NCBI GenBank assembly: GCA_022559845.1
Contig: JAHNEJ010003545.1
Coordinates: forward strand, 124,001-188,000
Length of the DNA: 64,000 nucleotides
Direction of reading: 5' to 3'
Source of the DNA: Amorphophallus konjac
Taxonomy: Eukaryota; Streptophyta; Magnoliopsida; Alismatales; Araceae
Part shown: piece after piece, positions 43,668-55,431 of the stretch
Numbering within the stretch: the stretch's first letter is position 1
Layout: the number at the start of each line of letters is the position of its first letter
Made by a program: the position numbers and the translations under genes
The notes under the pieces: generated by a model
The model's database searches: none
Seen by the model: only the letters and a program-made list of their open reading frames with translations
Told to the model about the DNA's origin: nothing

Positions 43668-45102
43668 CTTCTGAGTAACTGTATGTAGAAAGAAGCCGAA
43701 CGGAACAAGCAGCACCTGTGAAAGCAGAAGAAGAAGAAACATAATAGACGATTCGATTGATTTGTCGAGAGAAATCCCTCCTTTTATAGAATTTTGAAGG
43801 ATCTTATGCCCGTTCGAGACTGCAAAATCAAGTACGAGCATAACTGGGTTTAAGCTTTCTGATTCAGAGTCGGAAGCGTGTGTTTCGAATTTATGGTTAA
43901 TTAACAATGATATTCAGGGTGTCATTTATTGAATTAACGACTTGCTCCAGGTCGTGTTTTATTTCACGCCTTGATAAGCATCGTCTTTTGTTGAAATCTC
44001 AAATTAATTAACGCCTTGATGCTAGTCGTATTTTATCCTTTTGACACCACTGCTATTGGTCGTTAATTTATGGCTCGCATATTCAGCTCCTATATGCTAT
44101 TTTTAATGAACTTAAGTGCTGTCTTTTAAGTGGAATTTATTTGTGATTATGCACTTATGGTCATGTCATGTTTAAACTGAGGATATTTTCAATCATGAGG
44201 GCTAATGAATTTTTCAAGTGCAGAAGAGTGCAGGATTCGAGATGCATGGGAGTAACATCATTCCTTTCTTGTATTCTTTTCTGTAAGCATTGTTACTATA
44301 TGGTACTCTACGCTATTATAGTATATCAAGGACCTTGTGGTTTTGACAAACCTGGAATTTGAGTTCCTCTTCATCAAAAACAGTGATAATTCCAGGAGAA
44401 TCTTGATCACACAGATAGGCCGTTGAGTCATTAAAGGTCTGGGACGATGGTTCCACTTTCTGGGTTGATGCGCGGACAAACAGGCTTCGCCTTAGTGTCA
44501 GCTCAAAGATCTGGATTCTTGACCAAATCTAGATGGCTTGACAATATTATCCTTGATTATTTTCTATTTTTAGTTTGTTTTAATTTTTCTTTTAGCCCAG
44601 CATGCATCATGTAGGACTTTGAGCTTAATGATGAAAATCTTCATATTACGGCAATAATGAAGGTCACTCGCCCTTGATTGAGTTGACATGAGATATTCCA
44701 CTCCAAATCAAGTACTTTATTCTCTCTGAAGCCGCTCAGGCTAGTTCCTTGAAAGCGTCCCTTTGTTGGGTCTTCATCTCCATTCACTTTAATTTTCTGC
44801 AAATCCACCTTGGTTGTAGCACGTCCACATTGGCTGGTAACCGCTCTCCAAAGGTGCCTCCCTGTCGTGCCCTCGCGCACATTTTATTTATTTAGTTTAG
44901 TCTCCTTCATCCAACCAATCGATGCTTTCTTGGAATCACCCAGAGTTGTTTCACTCAGAATCTTGGAAAGATTTCTAACGCTTAGTGTCAGAGGCGTGTC
45001 ACATCACACCTTGGCATCTACTTATCAGTTCATTCCACTTCATTTCGCTTTCACTTCATTTTGTCTCACTCCCTTGCAAAGCAGACGCCAAGGCGGGGCA
45101 GC
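43668..45102 (+). other. Element C 3' region and polypurine tract
   Basis: Hairpin modules lie at 43933-44066. About 44300-44540 is homologous to element D. The PPT (CCAAGGCGGGGCAGC) lies at 45088-45102. No coding signal was accepted here. Confidence 0.7.
43933..44066. repeat. ACGCC/GGCGT hairpin modules upstream of PMD2
   Basis: Four modules, for example ACGACTTGCTCCAGGTCGT. Confidence 0.7.
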
Positions 45103-46448
45103 TGTAGACACGCCAAAATTGATACTATGTTGATTAAATCTCATGTCACCATATTAACACCCCAAAATGAACTTCAATATTTTCATAATATAAAGTTTTT
45201 CTATTTTTGTGTGTTTTTAGGCCATTTTCTAATTGTTTTTGTAATTCACGACTCTACGTAGGGCGTGTTTTAAATAACGGCTTGGGCCGGGGCGTTTCTC
45301 AAATAAAGGATGACTTATCCGAAAGGCGTCAGTTTCTGGACTTTTACAAATCCTACTCCAAATTGGAAAATAAGAATTAACGTCCCTCCATGGGTCATGT
45401 TTTGAATTAATGCCTCTCTCTCAGGCGTCTCTTCATCATTTTCAAATAAAGAATGTTTTCATTACTAAAATTAAATCCATGAATTAACGCCTTTGTCCCA
45501 GTCGTGATTTTAATTAACGCCTTGTCCAAGGTCATCAATTTCAAATAACGCCTTTCTTTGGGTCGTCTTTCACCCTGCCGTGTCCTGCTTGAACACCCCT
45601 TTCCTGGAGAGTTCCCTGCTATGTTTTGGTTACCATGTTCGATTAGGGAAGTAGAGACCTTACCGTAGATGAGTCTTGCCTGTTCTTATCCCACCGCAGC
45701 TGTGTTTTGCATCCCATAAATACATCCCTGCGTCGAGCTCGCTAAAAAAAAGCTGATAGCAGGAAGAAACAGAGAGAACAACGAAAAAAGAGAGGGAGCT
45801 TTAGCTAATAGCAACACAGAGAGCAACAGTGAGATCAACGCAGAGAGCAGTAGATTCTTTCACGCAGAGAAGTTTTCCTCTTATTCTGCACGAGCCTTTT
45901 GATCCTTCGATGGTCTGCTTCCTCCTGTTGCACTAACCACGAGCTGATATATTGGTTTCTCCCTCTACTGTTGACAGGAACAGCAGGAAAATTATCCATC
46001 TTCTTATCATCTTATCATCATTCATCATCCTATCATCATCGATCAGCATCAGTCTTTTTCCTGCATTAGTTTGCATCACATCTCCTCTCCCTAATTCTCT
46101 TAGGGGTTTTAAAAGAACCAAAAGGTACACACTTCATGCTCTTGTTCCATCATCTTATTTTATCTTTGGATTGATACTACACACACTTGGCTAATCCTTT
46201 TTTATCTTGTTTGTTTGTGATTTGTTTAAGGGTAATCAAGAAGAAAAACCCCCTTCATCGGCCGGCCGGTAGAAGGAGGAGGAAGAAATCCACAATCATC
46301 CCGCATCCCTTTTCTCACCAGGTATTCGCGATCAATTTCCTTTTCTTTTGAGGTAACCCCTCTGGCGATCACTCTCCTTATTAGCACCTCGTGCATGCTT
46401 AATTCTTTTATTTTTTAATTATTCTAAGTGGATTTCTTAGAATCTACA
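45103..46448 (+). repeat. Element C 3' LTR
   Basis: 1,346 bp, TGTAGACACG...ATCTACA, with hairpin modules at 45247-45568. It pairs with 15070-16409 and is followed by the CCTGG duplication at 46449-46453. Confidence 0.93.
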
Positions 46449-46453
46449 CCTGG

Positions 46454-47369
46454 CAGCATTATACATAAGAGAAATTGTTAAATTACATGGTGTCCCAGTC
46501 ACTATTATATCTGATAGAGATCTTCGATTCACATCACAATTTTGGAAGGGTCTACAACAGTCACTAGGGACTAGATTGAATTTCAGCACGGCCTTTCATC
46601 CATAAACTGATGGTCAGACAGAAAGAACGAATCAAGTGGTAGAAGACATGCTCAGGGCTTGTGTTATTGATTTTGGAGCTACTTGGCATGATCACTTGCC
46701 TCTAGTAGAATTTGCATATAACAACAGTTATCAGGCCAGCATACAAATGGCAGCTTTTCAAGCTCTATATGGAAAAAGTTATCGATCACCAATATGTTGG
46801 AATGAAATAGGGGAAAGATAATTCCTAGGCCCCGATATTATCAGAGATTCTACAGAGAAGATCAAGCTTATTCAAGAGAGAATAAAGATGGCGCAAGATA
46901 GGCAGAAATCATATGCTGATAATCGAAGATGCGACTTGGAATTTCAAGTAGGAGACCAGGTGTATCTCAAGGTTTCTCTTGGTCGTGGTATTCAAAGATT
47001 TGGCATTAAGGGCAAGCTAACTCCAAGGTTCATTGGCCCGTTTGAAATTCTTGAAAGGGTCGGTGAAGTGGCCTACAATCTGACTTTACCTCCACAATTA
47101 GCAGGAGTTCATGACGTATTTCACATCTCTATGCTGAAGTAGTATGCATATGATCCTGACCATATTTCACTTATGACAATCTGGAGATTTAGAAGGATAT
47201 GACGTGCGAGCAAACGCCAATAAAGATTCTGGAACGAGAAGTGCGTCAACTAAGAAATAAAGTTATTCCTATGGTCAAGATTCAATGGAAGAAAATATGG
47301 CCATATGAAGCAACATGGGAAACCGAAGCAGCCATGCGTAAAAGATTCCTAGAATTATTTAAACTGTAA
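46454..47369 (+). pseudogene. Unit A2 gag-pol, 3' part (integrase core, chromodomain)
   Basis: Continuation of the A2 integrase after element C. The second Asp motif is kept (SDRDLRF). The array-wide TAA lies at 46603-46605 and further breaks follow (TAA 46819-46821, a TAG near 47140 and a one-base loss near 47165). The tail ends in RKRFLELFKL with TAA at 47367-47369. Confidence 0.9.
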
Positions 47370-47430
47370 GTACACTCTCCATAATCCATGTATTGAATTT
47401 ATGGACCAAATTCTTCTAAGTGGGGGAGGG

Positions 47431-50400
47431 TGTAGTGCCCCAGAATTTATATAATAATTTCTGGATTATTTATAGAATTTTATGGAATTTATTAGGATTT
47501 TATAAAGTGTAAATAGATTAATAAATTGATTATTAAAATAATAGGTCATTATAAGGCCCAATAGTGTTAAATAATTAACCTAGCCTATTTAAATAAAATC
47601 CAAAAGGTTTAAGGACCAAGCCCATTAAGTTTGGCCCATATTCTAGAAGGTTATTTAGCCTATTTACGTATTTTAAGGATAAATACTATTTGTATAGATA
47701 ATAATATGGACAATTAACAAAAGAGTTTAATTTATGTTGAATTCTGTGCACGTTGGATGTAACGGTCTATCGTGAGACCGCCACAGCCACGTAACGCACC
47801 AGTCTTGATGCATTACACCCTGGTAGTTCCGTGAATGGAACAACGAGCATAAAGATTGGAACTTTGGGATCCTATCTGCAAGAGATCAACTTGGGAGAGC
47901 TTATAATATTACTAAGGACTCTTAGGGGTTAGGTTTTGGCAAATTAAGGACTCTAGAATCGATCTAATCTTCAAACCCTAGCCAAAACCCTATAAATAGG
48001 ACCTAGTTCTTAACTGAGCGACCCTTACTTTTGGCTCGTGAAGAATCAAGGTAAGGAGTCATAATTTCGGGTAAGTTCTTTAGAATATTTTGTATAGTAT
48101 ACTTTAGACTAATAGTTTTCCAAATTTCATGTTAGGAGATCAAGCAACCAAGGAGATTGAAGCTTCCAAAGTTGCTGGTTCGACCATAATAACTCAGGAA
48201 ACTGAACGCAAGACCCCTGAAGATCAAGAGATTCGGACGTCTAAACGGGGTAATTAGAGCTCAATCCTTTAGAACTTTTTATTCACCTTAGTTTCATCTT
48301 TTTACCCTCAAAATTTCACATCTTTAGGTCAAGACGTCGTGGAGTTAAAGCAGCAGGAAATTGCTAGAAAATCACTGGAAAAGTAGAACTAGGGCACGAT
48401 TTTCAGACTCAAATTAGAAGCTTAAAGCCTAGTTAAGAGGTAGGTCATCTCATGATTGGCAAAAACGTCTTGTTAGGGATAAAAGCCCTCTGGTTTTGAT
48501 TGATTTTCTACATCATAGATCATGAATTTCATGTTTTAGTAGGTCATGCATACATGCATACTCTTAACCCTAACTAAGTTAAAAAGGAACTCTCTTCTCA
48601 AATTCAGCAGAAAACCCATGCATACTAGTAGGTTAGCCTTCATTCTATCATATGAAAGTTTATATATGATTTCCAGACATGATGTAAGTTAAAACCTTAG
48701 ATTTTTACCAGCAGATGATCTGACGCATCAAGGTAAGATCGCTACAGTTACCTAACGGCCTTACGACAAGCCGTCACACCCTCTGTTGCATTTTAATAGC
48801 TCTGTTGTCTCTAACGCACCATAATAAGAGCGTTACACTACTGTAACGGTCCCACGATAAACTGTCACAATCACTGTGACACCCCCATTCCCGACCGTCA
48901 GAGTAACTGTAGACAAAATTGAAGAACAATCACATTAACTTATAAATATGCCTAGTAATCTAAGTTTTGACCTGTTGATATGACTTTAAATTTATTAATT
49001 GGTTCATGATAAGTATCGCATGTTAAAAGCATCTTGAAATATTTTAAGGATATGTTAATTTCATGCCAAAGCACTATAGTTTGTATTAACTCCATGATTT
49101 TAAATGATGTGTTGACGAAGTTTTATCATGATTTCATATTGTTACACATTCTCTCTATCAATAGAGTCATTTTCTTTAAGTACATGGCACATATTCCGGT
49201 ATGTTGTCCATTAGTTCACACTTTGCACTATAGGAACATTATTCTTGGACATGAGGACCTCTCTATTGGATATTCCTTCCAATGGACTAGGAAATCTTGT
49301 TCTAAGGCCTCCGTAATTCTCCGTGAGCCTGGGATTCCCACTAGGACGCCGAGTTGGTTGTACCATTAAAGCCCATTTAGTAGATTACACTATAGATGTT
49401 TCTGGTTCTAACAATGTAACGGATCTATACTAGACCGTCAGGAGCATCTAACGGCCCAATATAAGACCGTCACATTTCACTTAGTCTATTTTACTATTTC
49501 TGGATTCAGACTAATGTAACAGCTAAATACTGGAGCGTCACATCATGTAAAGGCCCAGTCCTTGACCGTCACATTGTTTGAGTGCTTAACCCAAGGTTTG
49601 ACCCAAGGGTTGATGTTTCAAAGTTTCTAGATAGATTATTGATGATCTAGAACTTGCCATATTATCCAAAGATGCTTAATATAATGAAATAAAAGTTAAA
49701 GAAATGTACCGTTATGCTACCGATTTATTTGCATAAGCATAACCTTGTTTAAGTCATTCTTGACTCTCGCATTATTAAATTGAAGCGTTCATTCATTGAA
49801 TAGTGTTATCATGAACTTATTGAATTGTACATTCTTGGCCATACTTTATTGTTACATGCATGGAAGTAGCTTGATTTATACTTGAAGATGCGATCGAGCA
49901 CTGATTGTGTTCAAGGGCTCTATGCTAGTCCCCTCGACTGATTGCCCGAACCATAATGTTATAAACCATGGGGTATGACGCTACTAGCGTCGCATTGCGC
50001 TGGGAGTACTTTCTCTATAAATACGTGAAGATCCACGGCACGACATGACTTTCGTGTACATGACTTGATATTCCACAGAAATTCATGAAGTACTTGCTCA
50101 TAAGTAAAAGATACTGGGGTGATGATTATGTGGCTTGCTAGTACATTCTCGTAACATTCTTGTTCTTGAAAGGCCTTAACATGTTCTTGTTACACTCTTG
50201 ATAGTTCATACTTGCTCTCATTCTATCTTAAACTATCATCTTTGTTACTTTGGGTATTCGCATGATTGATCGCATTCGCATGATTTTACCTTATTTCTTT
50301 ACAGCTAAAATATTAATTACTTTAATGAAGCCTTCATGTTAATGCGAAGATACCTACTTGGTAAGTGTGCTCATTACCTATTTCCATTCTTTTCAGGAAA

Positions 50401-50751
50401 TGAAAGTGATTCGAATTCGGATCCGGGTTATACAAGTAGCGGGTCTGAGAGCGAATGAAAGTGTTGTCAAGATGAGAGTGAAGACTTAGGAAAGTCTATA
50501 TTGTTTAGATTGAGTCTATGTAATTTTCCTATTTCTTGAGTCTGATAGATTGGAAGAAGTTGAAAGTTATTGTATTTGAATATTTGATTATTATAAAATA
50601 AGTTGGAGTTTGATGAAAATATTGTGCAATTACATTTATGTGTGTGATTTTCTTGCACTCTGATCATTCTTGCTTGTAAGAGGCTTACCATGCCGGTTAT
50701 TCACGTTTCTCGAGCGAGTCTTCCACTGTCATAAAGGCTCGGGACGTGACA
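47431..50751 (+). repeat. LTR-b of family A (complete)
   Basis: 3,321 bp from TGTAGTGCCCCAG to GTGACA, shared by units A2 and A3. TATA box at 47991-47998; inverted-repeat clusters at 47759-47817, 48721-48900 and 49415-49572; shared leader block at 49253-49364. Confidence 0.93.
49253..49364 (+). promoter_or_regulatory. Shared leader block, copy in LTR-b
   Basis: Best family A copy for comparison with element C: GAGGACCTCTCT, TGGACTAGGAAAT, CCTCCGTAA, GGGATTCCC, TGGTTGTACC. By eye about 70% identity over the last 80 bases with 17203-17283. Confidence 0.65.
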
Positions 50752-50985
50752 GTTAAGTTGGTATCAGAGCCTAAGTCTCAAGACTTAGGAATAAGAGTCA
50801 TGTCATATGATAAGTCCAAGGTTTAAGGACCCCTACCTATGAACTAAGGAAGAAATTTTCACACCCATGTGAGAATTGGGTAGAACCTGGGATAAGATAG
50901 TTAATTAGTTTTAGGATTGATTTTCCTTCCAGTTTCACGAGAAATAATAAGTTGTTATTTTTCTCTCAGGTACCCTATTATTACC

Positions 50986-53900
50986 ATGGCTCATCGCGTA
51001 GATTAGAATGGTATGTAACAAACTGTTGCTGGCCTTACACAGGCATTACAAACCATGGCGTAAGCTGGCGTAGGAGCAAGGGCTGGTGATTTGCATCGCA
51101 ACTTTCGGAGCTTAAACCCTCCGCCTTTCTTCGGTTCTTCTAATCCTGATGAGGGAGAGAACTGGATAGACGAAATGAAACATATCTTTGATGTTATCCA
51201 ATGCACCGATCAAGAGAAGGTGCGTCTTGCAACATTTCAACTCAATAAAGATGCCCACACATGGTGGAAGTCGGTTCCTGCACCTCCGGCCGATGCCCCT
51301 CATACCTGGGATGGTTTTCTTACCCTATTCCGTGCCAAGTACTTTTCTGAGCACGTAAAAGAGAGAAAGGCTATCGATTTCGCCGCTCTTCGGCAAGGAA
51401 TGATGACGGTTTCCGAATATGAACTGCAATTCTCAAGGCTTGCACCTTACGCACCGAATCTTATCATCACCGATTTATTGAAGGCAAATCGGTTCATGGA
51501 CGGGTTACGGCCCGGTTTCATTCAGCAACTCGGGACCCAAAACATCTGTACTTATGCGGAAATGGTTCCACGAGTGTATTTGTTTGAAAGGACCTTAGAG
51601 AAGGTTGAAAATTTAAAAGGGGAAGGAGAAGAATCCAGCCGACGCTCAGATCGGCGTTATAAGAAAGAAAATTTCAGCATCACGAAGCCCTACAAAAGCC
51701 GTGATAGTAAGAAAAGATCCAGGAATGGGAATGGTGGAAGTTCCCATAAGTAAAAGAAAGTCAAGGAAGAGAAGGAGCAAGTTGCTACAGCTTGCACGTT
51801 TTACGAAAAATTTGGCCATTCGGCTGAGGAATGCTAGAAGCGCCTCGGCGCTTGTTTACGTTGTGGAAGCAGGGAGCATCGCATGCCAGATTGCCCCCTT
51901 ATGAAAGACCAATCGTCTGGTGGAGGACGTAAGAGGCAGGCTCGCCTCAATGCCATCTTAGAAGAAGAAGAAGCGCCCAGGGATGGTGGGCTTATGGAAG
52001 ATACTCTTCAAATTTGTTCTCGTCCTGCATTTGTGCTATTTGACACTAGTGCCTCTCATTCTTTTATCTCTACTACTTTTGCAAAAACATTATCAATTGC
52101 ATCAGTCCCCTTACCTTCAGATCTCGCTATTACCACACCCTTAGGTTCTGGAACAAAGCTTACCGACTATTATCCTGATCGCGAAGTGATAGTAGAAGGT
52201 CATAATCTCCGCGCAAACTTAGTATGCCTTGACATGAAAGGTTATGATGCCATTTTAGGTGTAGATTGGCTTGTAGATCATGATGCTTATATCAATTGCC
52301 GAAATAGGATTATATCCTTTCAAAAGCCCGATCTTCCAAGACTTTCCTTCCTTGGCATCAAGTACAAGAAGCATCCTACTATCATATCTTCTTTTCACGC
52401 TTGCAAACTTACCTCGCAAGGATGTGAAGCTTTTCTTGCTTCTATCATTGTTACCGAATCCAAGGAGATTATCTTAGCAGACATTCCTATTGTAAATGAG
52501 TTCCCTGATGTGTTCCCATCCGAATTACCCAGTTTACCACCCGAGAGGAAAGTAAACTTCACTATTGAACTCATTCCAGGAGCATCACCTGTTTCTATAG
52601 CCCCTTACAGGATGTCCCCCACAGAACTCAAAGAACTAAAGAAGCAGTTGCAGGAACTACTGGATAAGGGCTTTATCAGACCTAGCACATCCCGTTGGGG
52701 TGCACCGATTCTATTTGTCAAAAAGAATGATGGTTCTCTTAGGCTATGCATCGATTATCGGTGACTGAATCAACTTACAATCAAAAACAAGTATCCGTTG
52801 CCGCGTATTGTGTGCTCTTTAATCAGCTTTCAAGAGCAGAATATTTCTCCAAGATTGACCTGAGATCAGGTTATCATCAGCTTAGAATAAAAGAAGAAGA
52901 CATTTACAAATCGGCTTTTCGAAGTCGTTATGGCCACTATGAATTCGTGGTAATGCCATTCGGGTTAACAAATACCCCAGCAGCATTTATGCAACTTATG
53001 AACACTATTTTCCAGCCATATCTAGACCAATTCATCGTCATCTTCATCGATGACCTCTTGATATATTCCAAGATAAAGGAAGAACATGAAGAACATTTGA
53101 AGATAGCTTTGCAAACACTTAGAGAACATAAACTTTATGCCAAGCTTAATAAGTGTGAATTCTGGCTCAAGGAAGTTTCATTCCTAGGCCACATTATTTC
53201 AAAAGAAGGTATCGATGTGGATCCTTCTAAGGTAGAAGCCGTCAAGAATTGGAGCCGGCCAACGACCGTATCGGAAGTACGAAGTTTTCCCGGTCTAGCT
53301 GGTTATTATAGAAGATTCATTAAGGATTTCTCAAAGATTGCAGTTCCTTTAACTAGACTCACGAGAAAAGAAAATCCTTTTATTTGGTCAGAGGAATGTG
53401 AAAAGAGTTTTCAAACTCTTAAGAATCATCTTACTACAGCTCCTATTCTAACACTACCGATGGAAGGTGGTGGAATCGAAGTATATACAGATGCATCTGG
53501 CATTGGTCTAGGGTGTGTCCTCATGCAAAATGAAAAGGTAATATGTTATTCTTCTAGACAATTGAAGTGTCGCGAGGAAAATTATCTTGTGCATGATTTG
53601 GAATTAGCAGCTGTCATTTTCGTCTTGAAAATTTGGCGTCATTATCTCTATGGAGAAAAGTTTACGGTCTACTTGGACCACAAGAGCTTGAAGTACTTAT
53701 TTTCTCAAAAAGAACTAAATATGAGGCAGAGGAGGTGGTTAGAATATCTCAAAGACTTTGATTTTGTTATTCAATATCATCATGGCAAGGCTAATGCTGT
53801 AGCAGATGCACTCAACAGAAAACCAATGGGTATGCTATCAAGTCTCATGATTAGTATGACTAATCTTATTCCTCAATTTGCTCAGTTGAACTTAGATATT

Positions 53901-55364
53901 GACAGGAAGGAAGATTGTTTCCTAGCTAATATTCAAGCTCAACCTACATTAATAGAAGATCTGGTCAAGCTGTAAAATGATGATCCTACATTATTGGAGA
54001 TCAAGGCCAATGTTGAACAAAGGCTGGATTTTTCTATTAAGGATGGAAGATTGCTATTGAAAGACCGAGTATGTGTACCGGATCATGAGGATATGAAGAA
54101 ATTGATTCTAGAAGAAGCACATAAATCCAGGTATACCATTCACCCAAGTAGTACAAAAATGTATCAGGATCTCAAAAGAAATTTCTAGTAGCCCAACATG
54201 AAGAGGGAAATAGCTGATTTCGTGTCTCGTTGTCTCACTTGTCAACAAGTAAAGACAGAGCATTTTAGACCCGCAGGTAAACTGTATCCCTTGAATATTC
54301 CCGAATGGAAGTGGGTGAGTATAGGGATGGATTTCATTATGGGGTTACCTAAGACAAGAGGTGGACACGATGGTATATGGGTAATCATAGACCGATTAAC
54401 TAAATCTGCACATTTCATACCAATCAAAAGTCGATGTTCTATGGATATCGTGGCAGCATTATACATAAGAGAAATTATTAAATTACATGGTGTCCCAGTC
54501 ACTATTATATCTGATAGAGATCCTCGATTCACATCACAGTTTTAGAAGGGTCTACAACAGTCACTAAGGACTAGATTGAATTTCAGCACGACCTTTCATC
54601 CATAAACTGATAGTCAGACAGAAAGAACGAATCAAGTGGTAGAAGACATGCTCAGGGCTTGTGTTATTGATTTTGGAGCTAGTTGGCATGATCACTTGCC
54701 TCTAGTAGAATTTGCATATAACAACAGTTATCAGGCCAGCATACAAATGGCACCTTTTGAATCTCTATATGGAAAAAGTTGTCGATCACCAATATGTTGG
54801 AATGAAATAGGGGAAAGACAATTCCTAGGCCCCGATATTATCAGAGATTCTACAGAGAAGATCACGTTTATTCAATAGATAATAGAGATGGCGCAAGATA
54901 GGTAGAAATCTTATGCTGATAATTGAAGACGCGACTTGGAATTTCAAGTAGGAGACCATGTGTATCTCAAGGTTTCTCTTGGTCGTGGTATTCAAAGATT
55001 TGGCATTAAGGGCAAGCTAACCCCAAGGTTCATTGGCCCGTTTAAAATTCTTGAAAGGGTCGGTGAAATGGCCTACAAACTGACTTTACCTCCACAATTA
55101 GGAGGAGTTCATGACGTATTTCACGTCTCTATGCTGAAGAAGTATGTATATGATCCTGACCATATTATCACTTATGACAATCTGGAGATTCAGAATGATA
55201 TGACGTACGATCAAACGCCAATAAAGATTCTGGAACGGGAAGTGCGTCAACTAAGAAATAAAGTTATTCCTATGGTCAAGATTCAATGGAAGAAAACATG
55301 GCCATATGAAGCAACATGAGAAACCGAAGCAGCCATGTGGAAAAGATTCCTAGAATTATTTTAA
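50986..55364 (+). pseudogene. Unit A3 gag-pol, nearly full length, broken
   Basis: About 1,460 codons from ATG 50986 to TAA 55362-55364. It has Gag, a knuckle [14 protein letters not shown], a protease site changed from DTG to DTS (FDTSAS), RT with FIDD, RNase H YTDASG, HHCC-DDE integrase with SDRDPRF, and a chromodomain-like tail. Stops: TAG (51004-51006), TAA near 51016 and near 51061, TAA at 51751-51753, TAG near 51835 and TGA at 52762-52764. Array-wide stops follow at 53973-53975, 54186-54188 and 54603-54605, then TAG at 54543-54545 and TGA at 55317-55319. A two-base loss near 52810 shifts the frame. Confidence 0.9.
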
Positions 55365-55431
55365 CTGTAAGTACACTCTCCATAATCCATGTATTAAATT
55401 TGGGGATCAAATTCTTCTAAGTGGGGGCGGG

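Larger units (their letters stand above)
15070..46448 (+). mobile_element. Element C: giant Tat/Ogre-like Ty3/gypsy retrotransposon with antisense PMD genes
   Basis: LTRs are 1,340 and 1,346 bp (TGTAGACACG...ATCTACA) with CCTGG target duplication. The total is 31,379 bp, or about 20.8 kb once nested element D is removed. Order: LTR, PBS, long leader, gag, pol (protease, G-patch, RT, RNase H, archaeal-type RNase H, integrase), non-coding spacer, two antisense PMD-type genes, 3' UTR, PPT, LTR. The second RNase H upstream of integrase is the hallmark of the Tat lineage, where antisense extra genes before the 3' LTR are also known. By eye the LTRs differ at about 40 positions (about 3%), so C is older than D. 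Confidence 0.93.

Noticed and set aside
44168..45261. Short plus-strand frames in the element C 3' region
   Set aside because: No motif. The region is homologous to non-coding element D sequence and abuts the polypurine tract.
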